Shown here piece by piece: positions 1-7,053 of a DNA stretch of 64,000 nucleotides. Under the pieces are notes generated by a model. It was not told the origin of the DNA and did not search any database. It saw nothing but the letters and a program-made list of their open reading frames with translations. The position numbers and the translations under genes are program-made. The stretch's first letter is position 1. Each line of letters starts with the position of its first letter. Source of the DNA: Variovorax sp. DXTD-1 (lineage in GTDB: Bacteria > Pseudomonadota > Gammaproteobacteria > Burkholderiales > Burkholderiaceae_C); assembly GCF_003984625.1 (NCBI RefSeq), contig NZ_RWKH01000002.1, forward strand, positions 1-64,000, in the 5' to 3' direction.

Positions 1-385
1 GGTGATCGGGGTGGATTCGGGCTGGGAGCTGTATGTGGGCGGCAACGGCGGCATCAAGACGGAGGTGGCGCAGTTCCTGGTGAAGGTGAAGACGGCCGAG
101 GAGGTGATGGAGTACTCGGGGGCGTTCTTGCAGCTGTACCGAGAGGAAGGCTGGTACCTGGAGCGCACGGTGCACTACATCGGGCGGGTGGGGCTGGACT
201 ATGTGAAGAAGAAGATCCTCGAAGACACCGAAGGCCGCAAGGCGCTGTGGGAGCGGCTGCAGTTCGCGCTGGACGGGGAGCCCGATCCCTGGTTCGAGTC
301 GAGCCAGGCGCAGGTGGATGTGCGGCAGTTCACGCCCGTGGCGGTGGTGGACGAAGCAATGGACAAGGCCACCCAGGCAGCGTGA
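1..385 (+). CDS. nirB: Nitrite reductase [NAD(P)H] large subunit, C-terminal end (partial)
   Basis: Only the last ~127 residues of the protein are present; the gene runs in from the left edge. The visible part contains GGNGGIKTEV and the tail YIGRVGLDYVKKKI, which I recognise as the end of the siroheme/4Fe-4S half of cytoplasmic assimilatory NirB, the flavoprotein that passes electrons from NAD(P)H to nitrite to make ammonium. The four iron-sulfur cysteines lie upstream and cannot be checked. The stop is followed 15 bases later by nirD, consistent with the usual nirBD operon. The GTG at base 2 is internal and should not be read as a start. Confidence 0.9.
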   Translation, partial: VIGVDSGWELYVGGNGGIKTEVAQFLVKVKTAEEVMEYSGAFLQLYREEGWYLERTVHYIGRVGLDYVKKKILEDTEGRKALWERLQFALDGEPDPWFESSQAQVDVRQFTPVAVVDEAMDKATQAA

Positions 386-400
386 ACGAAGGAGCAAGCC

Positions 401-811
401 ATGAACGACAACAACGAATGGAAAGTCATCTGCCGCGTCGAGGACATCCCGGTGCTGGGCGCCCGCCGCGTGGCGCGCCCGGTGGGCGTGGATGTGGCGG
501 TGTTCCGCAATGCCGAGGACCAGGTGTTCGCGCTGCTCGACCGCTGCCCGCACAAGGGCGGCCCATTGAGCCAGGGCATCGTGTTCGGCAGCAGCGTGGC
601 CTGCCCGCTGCACAACTGGGCCATCGGCCTGGACGACGGCTGTGCCAGGTCGCCTGATGAAGGATGCACGCCCAAGTTCGCGGTGAAGGTCGCCGAGGGC
701 GTGGTGCATCTGGATTCGAATGAGCTTGCCACGCATGCGGTGGAGCTCGAGCGCCCGGTCGCGGGGCCGGCCAACCGCGCCTGCCTTCAGACCGAAGACT
801 CGGCTGCCTGA
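401..811 (+). CDS. nirD: Nitrite reductase [NAD(P)H] small subunit, Rieske type
   Basis: This 136-residue protein is a Rieske-like small subunit of the cytoplasmic assimilatory nitrite reductase. The paired motifs CPHKGG (about residue 48) and CPLHNW (about residue 67) are the Rieske 2Fe-2S ligand boxes. Many enteric NirD proteins have lost the cluster ligands, so their presence here suggests a real cluster. An AAGGAGC ribosome binding site lies just before ATG 401, and the gene follows nirB by 15 bases. Length is slightly above the usual ~110 residues because of a C-terminal extension after about residue 108. Confidence 0.92.
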   Translation: MNDNNEWKVICRVEDIPVLGARRVARPVGVDVAVFRNAEDQVFALLDRCPHKGGPLSQGIVFGSSVACPLHNWAIGLDDGCARSPDEGCTPKFAVKVAEGVVHLDSNELATHAVELERPVAGPANRACLQTEDSAA

Positions 812-824
812 CATAACGAACTAC

Positions 825-1667
825 ATGACGAACAACATGGGCCTCACTCTCACGTCTTCGTCGCGCAGCGACGACCGCAACCCGGGCATGCCGCCTCCGC
901 ATGGCCGCTGCACGCTCGTCGGCGCCGGCCCGGGCGACCCCGAACTGCTCACGATCAAGGCGCTCAAGGCCATCCAGTCGGCCACCGTGCTGCTTGTCGA
1001 CGACCTGGTGAGCGACGAGATCGTCGCCATGGCGCAGTCCGGTGCGCGCGTGATCCACGTCGGCAAGCGCGGCGGCTGCAAGAGCACGCCGCAGAGCTTC
1101 ATCGAACGGCTGATGATCATGGCCGTGCGCGAAGGCGAGCATGTGGTGCGGCTCAAGGGCGGCGACCCCTTCATCTTCGGCCGCGGCGGCGAAGAGGTCG
1201 AGCACCTGGCGCAGGCGGGCATCCGCGTCGAGGTGGTGAACGGCATCACCTCGGGCCTGGCCGGACTGACCTCGCTCGGCGTGCCTCTGACGCACCGCGA
1301 CCATGCACAGGGCGTCGTTTTCGTCACGGGCCATGCAAAGCCCGGTTCACCGGGCACCGACTGGCAAGCGCTGGCCGCCACCGCGCATGCCGCGCGGTTG
1401 ACGCTGGTCATCTACATGGGCGTGTCGGGCGCGGGCCGCATCCAGAACGAACTGCTGAGCGGCCTGCCGGCTTGCACGCCCATCGTGGTGGTGCAGAGCG
1501 CCAGCCTGCCGACCCAGCGGCATGCAGTGGGAACACTCGCGACGCTGGAGCAGACCATTGCCGCCAACGGCTTGTGCAGCCCTTCGATCATCGTGGTCGG
1601 CGATGTCCTTCAAGGACTGGCCGCCGCGGCGTCTTCCGCGCATCTTGCGCTGGAGAAGGCGGCCTGA
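825..1667 (+). CDS. cobA: Uroporphyrinogen-III C-methyltransferase (siroheme branch)
   Basis: A 280-residue SAM-dependent methyltransferase that makes precorrin-2 from uroporphyrinogen III, the first step to the siroheme needed by NirB. The family motifs are clear: LVGAGPGDPELLT near residue 27, the VRLKGGDPFIFGRGGEE loop near residue 110, and VNGITSG. It is the short SUMT form, without the CysG N-terminal dehydrogenase/ferrochelatase. I chose ATG 825, 14 bases after the nirD stop, because the longer open frame from 720 lies inside nirD; ATG 837 is an alternative. No strong Shine-Dalgarno is visible, so translation may depend on coupling with nirD. Confidence 0.9.
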   Translation: MTNNMGLTLTSSSRSDDRNPGMPPPHGRCTLVGAGPGDPELLTIKALKAIQSATVLLVDDLVSDEIVAMAQSGARVIHVGKRGGCKSTPQSFIERLMIMAVREGEHVVRLKGGDPFIFGRGGEEVEHLAQAGIRVEVVNGITSGLAGLTSLGVPLTHRDHAQGVVFVTGHAKPGSPGTDWQALAATAHAARLTLVIYMGVSGAGRIQNELLSGLPACTPIVVVQSASLPTQRHAVGTLATLEQTIAANGLCSPSIIVVGDVLQGLAAAASSAHLALEKAA

Positions 1668-1738
1668 GGCCCCGGCCTCCCCTCGCCTCTCCTTTCCATT
1701 TTTCTTTCGGCTTTTTTTCTTCAAACCAAAGCAACGCC

Positions 1739-2551
1739 ATGGCCTATTTGCAGCCTTCCGAATTCGTCACCAAGATGGTGGATGCCGGTGAATCCAAGAT
1801 CTTCATGTCCACGCGGGACACGCTCATCCGCTCTTTCATGGCGGGCGCGATCCTTGCGCTGGCGGCTGTGTTCGCGGTCACCATCAACGTGCAGACGGGC
1901 TACTCGATCATCGGTGCCATCCTGTTTCCGGTCGGCTTTTGCATGCTCTACCTGCTCGGCTTCGACCTGCTGACCGGCGTGTTCGTGCTGACGCCGCTCG
2001 CGCTCATCGACAAGCGCCCGGGCGTCACCATCGGCGGCGTGCTGCGCAACTGGGGCCTGGTCTTCGTCGGCAACTTCCTGGGCGCCTTCCTCGTGGCCGT
2101 GCTGATGGCGATCGTCTTCACATTCGGCTTCACGAGCCCGCCCGACAAGGTCGGCCAGGTGATCGCCACCATCGGCGAGGCGCGCACGGTGGGCTACTCC
2201 GACCACGGCGCCGCGGGCATGCTGACGCTCTTCGTGCGCGGCATGCTGTGCAACTGGATGGTGTCGACCGGCGTGGTCGGCGCAATGATCTCGACCTCGG
2301 TGACCGGCAAGGTGCTTGCCATGTGGATGCCGATCATGGTGTTCTTCTTCATGGTGTTCGAACACTCGGTCGTCAACATGTTCCTGTTCCCGTCGGCACT
2401 GCTCATGGGCGGCAACTTCTCGATCATGGACTACATCATCTGGAACGAAATCCCGACCGTGCTGGGCAACCTCATCGGCGGCCTCTCGTTCACCGGGCTG
2501 ACGCTGTACGCCACGCATGTGAAAACAGCGCCCAAGCGCGTCCCCCGCTAA
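1739..2551 (+). CDS. nirC: Formate/nitrite transporter family protein, probable nitrite channel
   Basis: A 270-residue inner-membrane protein with about six hydrophobic segments, for example around residues 33-50, 60-85, 105-128, 165-185 and 195-215, typical of the FNT pentameric channels (FocA/NirC). The region FFFMVFEHSVVNMFLFP matches the conserved FNT segment containing the central EHSVVNM. Its place directly after nirB, nirD and the siroheme methyltransferase points to nitrite import rather than formate. The 71 bases between it and cobA are pyrimidine-rich with no clear hairpin, so co-transcription is likely. The ATG at 1739 fits the FNT N-terminus; the long in-frame extension upstream lies in cobA. 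Confidence 0.88.
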   Translation: MAYLQPSEFVTKMVDAGESKIFMSTRDTLIRSFMAGAILALAAVFAVTINVQTGYSIIGAILFPVGFCMLYLLGFDLLTGVFVLTPLALIDKRPGVTIGGVLRNWGLVFVGNFLGAFLVAVLMAIVFTFGFTSPPDKVGQVIATIGEARTVGYSDHGAAGMLTLFVRGMLCNWMVSTGVVGAMISTSVTGKVLAMWMPIMVFFFMVFEHSVVNMFLFPSALLMGGNFSIMDYIIWNEIPTVLGNLIGGLSFTGLTLYATHVKTAPKRVPR

Positions 2552-2579
2552 GCGGCCCTGTCCACCCACCCGCCGCCGC

Positions 2580-4319
2580 GTGACGATGCGCTCCGCACTC
2601 GCGGTTTCGATCGGCCAGCACTCCGACAAGGGACGCAAGGAAACCAACCAGGATTTCCACGGCGCCGCCCTGCCGGAGGGGTCGGTTCGCAATGCGAAGG
2701 GCGTGGCGATTGCCATCGCCGACGGCATCAGCAGCAGCGACGTCAGCCACGTGGCCAGCGAGTCGGCGGTCAGGAGCTTTCTGACCGACTACTACTGCAC
2801 CTCGGACGCATGGAGCGTGAGCCGCTCGGCACAGCGCGTGCTCACGGCCACCAACGCGTGGCTGCATGCGCAAACGCAGAACGGCGGCGGCCGCTTCGAC
2901 AAGGACCGCGGCTACGTCTGCACCTTCAGCGCCCTGGTCGTCAGGTCGACCACCGCGCACGTCTTTCATGTGGGAGACACGCGCGTCTACCGCTGGCACG
3001 CAGAGGCGCTCGAGCAACTGACCGAAGACCACCGCGTGTCGGTAGGCGGCGGACAAAGCTATCTTGGCCGTGCGCTGGGCGTGGGGCCGCATGTGGAGAT
3101 CGACTACCGCGCCGTTCCCGTCGAGCAAGGCGATGTCTTCCTGCTGACTTCAGACGGCGTTCACGAGCACATCGACACCGCGGCCATCAAGGCGGCACTG
3201 GATGCGAACCCCCGCGACCTGGATGCCGCGGCCCGCAACATTGCCGAAGAAGCCTACCGCCGAGGCAGCCCGGACAACCTGACCGTGCAGATCGTCAAAA
3301 TCGACGCGCTGCCCGATGGCGACATCAACGAACTGCACGCACAACGCGCGGCGCTGCAACTGCCGCCGATGCTGGAGGCGCGCATGCGCTTCGACGGCTA
3401 CACGATCGTGCGCGACCTGCACCACAGCCATCGCAGCCACATCTACCTGGCGACCGACGACGACACGGGGCAGCGCGTGGTGCTCAAGACCCCTTCCGTC
3501 GACCTGCAGAACGACGAAGCGCACCTGGACCGTTTTCTGCTCGAAGAATGGGTCGCGCGGCGCATCGACAGCGCGCATGTGCTCAAGCCGCACGCCACCC
3601 CTCGCAAGCGCAACTATCTCTACGTTGCAATGGAGTTCGTCGAGGGCCAGACGCTGGCGCAATGGATGGTCGACAACCCGCGGCCGAGCCTTGAATCGGT
3701 GCGCGGTATCGTCGAGCAACTGGCAAAAGGCCTGCAGGCCTTTCACCGCCTGGAAATGCTGCACCAGGACTTGCGGCCCGAGAACATCATGATCGACCGC
3801 ACGGGCACGGTGCGCATCATCGACTTCGGCTCCGCCTGGGTGGCCGGCCTCAACGACAGCACGCTGGCCGCGCCCGACCAGATACTGGGCACGGTGCAGT
3901 ACACGGCGCCAGAATACTTTGTGGGCGAAGGCGGATCGGCGAGGTCGGACCTGTTCTCGCTGGCCGTCATCGTCTACCAGATGCTGACCGGGCGGCTGCC
4001 CTACGGCGCGGAGGCTGCACGTATCCGCACACGGGCAGACCAGCGCAATCTGCAGTACAGGTCAGCGCTGGACGCGCAGCGAGCCATTCCGGCTTGGATA
4101 GACGAAGTGCTGCAAAAGGCGCTCAACCCCAACCCGCTCAAGCGCTACGAAGTGCTGTCGGAGTTTGTGCAAGACCTGCGGCAGCCCCATCCCGACTTTT
4201 TGAACAGCCGCGGCACACCGCTGGTCGAGAAGAACCCGGTGATCTTCTGGAAGTGCACAACCCTGCTGCTGGGCATTGCGGTGGTCGTGCTGCTTGGCCT
4301 GCTCAGCCAGCGGGGATAA
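2580..4319 (+). CDS. Bifunctional PP2C-type phosphatase / Ser-Thr protein kinase, membrane-anchored
   Basis: A 579-residue fusion. Residues 1-245 form a PP2C (PPM) phosphatase: the N-terminal KETNQD box, VGDTRVYRW near residue 130, TSDGVHEH, and SPDNLTVQIV. Residues ~265-530 form a Hanks-type kinase with the ATP lysine in VVLKTP (~302), catalytic loop LHQDLRPENIM (HQD instead of HRD, ~395) and IIDFGSA (~415). A single transmembrane helix (about 556-575) at the C-terminus anchors it, leaving both domains in the cytoplasm. Proteins of this architecture recur beside nitrate/nitrite assimilation genes, and it follows the nitrite transporter here, so a regulatory role in nitrogen assimilation is inferred. 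GTG 2580 and ATG 2586 are both possible starts. Its last 17 bases overlap the convergent kinase gene. Confidence 0.88.
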   Translation: MTMRSALAVSIGQHSDKGRKETNQDFHGAALPEGSVRNAKGVAIAIADGISSSDVSHVASESAVRSFLTDYYCTSDAWSVSRSAQRVLTATNAWLHAQTQNGGGRFDKDRGYVCTFSALVVRSTTAHVFHVGDTRVYRWHAEALEQLTEDHRVSVGGGQSYLGRALGVGPHVEIDYRAVPVEQGDVFLLTSDGVHEHIDTAAIKAALDANPRDLDAAARNIAEEAYRRGSPDNLTVQIVKIDALPDGDINELHAQRAALQLPPMLEARMRFDGYTIVRDLHHSHRSHIYLATDDDTGQRVVLKTPSVDLQNDEAHLDRFLLEEWVARRIDSAHVLKPHATPRKRNYLYVAMEFVEGQTLAQWMVDNPRPSLESVRGIVEQLAKGLQAFHRLEMLHQDLRPENIMIDRTGTVRIIDFGSAWVAGLNDSTLAAPDQILGTVQYTAPEYFVGEGGSARSDLFSLAVIVYQMLTGRLPYGAEAARIRTRADQRNLQYRSALDAQRAIPAWIDEVLQKALNPNPLKRYEVLSEFVQDLRQPHPDFLNSRGTPLVEKNPVIFWKCTTLLLGIAVVVLLGLLSQRG

Positions 4320-5448
4320 GCGTCGATTCTCCAAGGGCGGGCAAGGTGGCGATGAAGGTTGTCCCCTCGGCGTTGCTCGACTCCACCGTTACCTGACCGC
4401 CATGCGCCTTCGCGATTCCCATGATGATGAACAGCCCGAGACCCACGCTTCTGCCGGTGCTGACAGCCGATCCGCGGACCATCGGTTGGAACAGGGCCGA
4501 AATGAGTTCGCTCGGAATGGCAGGGCCCCAGTTGTGGACCGAGACTTCGGCGCGCTCGGGACTCACTGACGTCTTGATGGTGACTTCCCTGTCCGGGTCA
4601 CCATAGGTCACGGCGTTTGCCACCAGATTGCCGACGAGTTGCGCCATCCGATCCGGATCGACACGACACGCTCCACGCCCTTCGGTTTCATGTCGCAACG
4701 TCCGGTTGGGGAAAGACAAAGCGAGTTCGGCCACGCTCTGGGCGACCACTTCGTGGAGGTCGACCGGCTGGGGGTTGATCGCGATGCCTTTGCCCACACG
4801 CGCCACGGTGAAGTCCAGCAAGTCCGACACCAGGCGATTCGCGCGGTCCACCGACTGCGCCATTCGCGACAACACCCGTGCCTGGTTGTCGGTGGGTGCA
4901 TGCTTGAAGAGAACCTGGATACCGGTGTGAACGGCCGACAGCGGATTGCGCAGATCGTGGCTCACGATGCCGATCATCTGCTCCGCGAAAAGCGCCCGAT
5001 CTTTCGTTTCGGCCTGAAGGCGCTCCACTTCCGCAATATGTGCCTCGAGCTTTTTCCGAGACAGGAGCAGCTCCTGTTCGTACTTGTCGCGGTCTCGTGC
5101 CACAAACAGGGCCACTTCCTGGGTGTGATCCGGCCCGTGCCCATGGCGAACGACATTGAGAACCATAGGCAAGGTGCTTCCATTCCGATGCCGGATGTCG
5201 AGCTTCAACTCCGAGATCGAGCCTTGCATTTCCAGCAAGGGCGCCCAATGGGTTTGGTGAAAGATGCGCGCGCCCATGGTCAACAGATCCTGCAGTCGCT
5301 TCTTGCCCACCAGATCTGCCTTGTCATAGCCCAGCCAGACGCAGAACGGCTTGTTGACGCGCAAGAAGACGCCCTTTGCGTCCGTCTCGACCAGCCCGCA
5401 GGGAACACCGTCGAGCAGCGCCTCATCGGCAGGCCGAAGCGCTGTCAT
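4303..5448 (-). CDS. PAS-domain sensor histidine kinase, partner of RsbQ-like hydrolase
   Basis: A 381-residue soluble kinase. Residues ~8-125 form a PAS sensor domain (start GVPCGLVETDAKG; FCVWLGYDKADLVGKK), followed by a short coiled coil rich in Glu/Lys (~130-165), a HisKA dimerisation domain with IVSHDLRNPLSAVH near residue 175, and a HATPase domain with NLVANAVTYGD (N box) and VGLGLFI (G2 box). There is no transmembrane helix or receiver domain. The start at 5448 is 8 bases after the stop of the RsbQ-like hydrolase, so the two are an operon. By analogy with Bacillus RsbQ-RsbP, where the hydrolase feeds a signal to a PAS domain, the hydrolase probably supplies the ligand sensed here. No cognate regulator is adjacent. 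Confidence 0.85.
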   Translation of the reverse strand: MTALRPADEALLDGVPCGLVETDAKGVFLRVNKPFCVWLGYDKADLVGKKRLQDLLTMGARIFHQTHWAPLLEMQGSISELKLDIRHRNGSTLPMVLNVVRHGHGPDHTQEVALFVARDRDKYEQELLLSRKKLEAHIAEVERLQAETKDRALFAEQMIGIVSHDLRNPLSAVHTGIQVLFKHAPTDNQARVLSRMAQSVDRANRLVSDLLDFTVARVGKGIAINPQPVDLHEVVAQSVAELALSFPNRTLRHETEGRGACRVDPDRMAQLVGNLVANAVTYGDPDREVTIKTSVSPERAEVSVHNWGPAIPSELISALFQPMVRGSAVSTGRSVGLGLFIIMGIAKAHGGQVTVESSNAEGTTFIATLPALGESTLIPAG

Positions 5449-5456
5449 GAGCAGGC

Positions 5457-6266
5457 CTAGTAACCGCGCTGCGAAAGAAACGATGCGATCGCGTCGTTGC
5501 TGGCGCTCGGCTGGCTCAAATGCGGACAATGCCCGACGTTGTCGATGATCGTCAGAACGCTGTCGGGCATGACCTTGTGCATGTATTCGCCGACGGCCAC
5601 GGGAGCAATCAGGTCGTCGTCGCACTGGAGGATCAGCGAAGGCGTTCGCAGTTCGGCAATGGCGTCTCGGTGGTCGGACAGGAAGGTGACGCGCGCGAAA
5701 TGCTTCGCGATCTCCGGGTCGGTGCGGCAGAAACTGTTGGTCAGCTCGACGCCGAGTTCGGGTTGCTCCGGCGCACCCATGATGGCCGGCGCCATCGTGC
5801 TGGACCATCCGAGATAGTTGCTCTCGAGGGTGTGCAGCAACGAGTCGATGTCGGCGCGCTCGAATCCCCCCACATAGTCGCCATCATTGATGTAGCACGG
5901 CGAAGGCCCGACCATCACGTGCGCCGCAATGAGGCCGGGACTGGCAAGGTCAGCCAGCACGCCGATCATTGCGCTGACCGAATGCCCCACGAAGATGGCA
6001 GGGCCTTCGCCATAGGCCTTCACGATTTCGATCACATCCGCCGCATGGCCGTCCAGGGACGCGTACTTGCCGGGATCGAATGCCTTGAGATCGGAGCCCC
6101 CACTGCCGACGAGGTCGAAAAGCACTGTTCGGTACTTCTTGCGGTACTCGGGCTCCAGAAGGCGCCACATGTTCTGGTCGCAACCGAAACCATGCGCGAA
6201 AAACAGCGTGGCGGGGCCGCTGCCGGCCACATGGACGTTATTGCGATGCTGCAGTTGGTCGGTCAT
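5457..6266 (-). CDS. RsbQ-like alpha/beta hydrolase
   Basis: 269 residues, the same length as Bacillus subtilis RsbQ, and very similar along its whole length as I remember it: FGCDQNMW, VGSGGSDL, FVGHSVSA, VMVGPSPCYIND, SLILQCDDDLIA and GHCPHLS all have close counterparts. The catalytic triad is visible as Ser96 (GHS), Asp218 and His246. The family also includes the plant receptors D14/KAI2, which are small-molecule hydrolase-sensors. An AGGAC site precedes ATG 6266 by about 6 bases; the open frame upstream of it lacks family similarity. It is the first gene of a two-gene operon with the PAS kinase, so it most likely makes or delivers a signal for that kinase. The natural ligand is unknown. 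Confidence 0.9.
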   Translation of the reverse strand: MTDQLQHRNNVHVAGSGPATLFFAHGFGCDQNMWRLLEPEYRKKYRTVLFDLVGSGGSDLKAFDPGKYASLDGHAADVIEIVKAYGEGPAIFVGHSVSAMIGVLADLASPGLIAAHVMVGPSPCYINDGDYVGGFERADIDSLLHTLESNYLGWSSTMAPAIMGAPEQPELGVELTNSFCRTDPEIAKHFARVTFLSDHRDAIAELRTPSLILQCDDDLIAPVAVGEYMHKVMPDSVLTIIDNVGHCPHLSQPSASNDAIASFLSQRGY

Positions 6267-6454
6267 GTCTTGTCCTTTGGAGCTCGATAGTTTCGCAGAC
6301 GGCAAAGTATGCCCTTGCAAATCGGTTGGCAAGACCCGGCTGGCAAGCATCCTACGCAAACCGTCAGTCCAGCCGTACGGCCCTCCCATCGCGCGTGGTT
6401 AGATTTGCCCGAAGGGCTAGCGGGCCGCTGACTTTTTTCATTTTTTAGGCCATC

Positions 6455-6976
6455 ATGTTAAGAACGATCCTGGGAGTTGCGGCAAGCCCTTTGGTGGCAA
6501 TCGCCCTCTTCTGCGCTGGCATCTTCGCAGCGGCAATGCACTTGTTTGCCCTGCCGGCGCTGTATCTGTGGGAGCGCTATCTGGAGCAAAGACCTCTGCC
6601 TGGCAAACGAGATCGCGCGGCGCACCGTCCTTCAAACAGTTCCTCCGCGCGCCTGCAGGCCGCCGCTCCCAAACTGGCGCACGATTTCCGGAACTCCGGG
6701 TCAACAACCATGACAGACGACAGCACACCCATTTCCGACGGGCACTCTCTTGAATACCGCGGATTCCGCTTCGAGCTTCGCGCGGAGCCCGTGCGCGGCG
6801 GCTATCAACCCATCGTTGTTGTCGTCCGCACGCCTGCGGACGAGGAAGAGACACAACTGCCGAACGACACGGAAGAGATCGTGTATGGGACAGAGGCCGA
6901 GGCAACCCGGCATGCAGAGCAGCAGGCGATGCGCTGGGTACATGACCGGACGGGCGACGCGCAAGCGCAGTTCTGA
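6455..6976 (+). CDS. Hypothetical protein, possible N-terminal membrane segment
   Basis: I do not recognise this family. As drawn, the 173-residue product starts with a hydrophobic stretch (about residues 5-38, rich in Ala/Leu/Phe) followed by a basic linker and a soluble, acidic C-terminal half with GFRFELRAEPVRGGY and VVVVRTPADEEETQLP. The C-terminal half alone (from ATG 6710, 88 residues) reads like a small cytosolic protein, and the basic, Ser-rich linker at residues 50-85 looks less like real coding sequence, so the true gene may start at 6710. Neither start has a strong ribosome binding site. The gene ends 29 bases before a large hairpin shared with the autotransporter gene. Confidence 0.5.
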   Translation: MLRTILGVAASPLVAIALFCAGIFAAAMHLFALPALYLWERYLEQRPLPGKRDRAAHRPSNSSSARLQAAAPKLAHDFRNSGSTTMTDDSTPISDGHSLEYRGFRFELRAEPVRGGYQPIVVVVRTPADEEETQLPNDTEEIVYGTEAEATRHAEQQAMRWVHDRTGDAQAQF

Positions 6977-7005
6977 GGCGCAACACATAGAACATCGCCG
7001 GGGAG

Positions 7006-7044
7006 CGCAAGTGCCGGCCGCGAGGCGCGGCCGAGCAGCTTGCG
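7006..7044. terminator. Long GC-rich hairpin between convergent genes, probable bidirectional terminator
   Basis: A perfect 8-bp stem, CGGCCGCG (7015-7022) with CGCGGCCG (7026-7033), closed by a three-base loop, is flanked by a second stem CGCAAG (7006-7011) with CTTGCG (7039-7044). It sits between the stop of the 6455-6976 gene and the stop of the autotransporter gene on the other strand. There is no T-run, so intrinsic termination is an inference from position and stem strength. Confidence 0.5.
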
Positions 7045-7053
7045 TGTCTGCTT

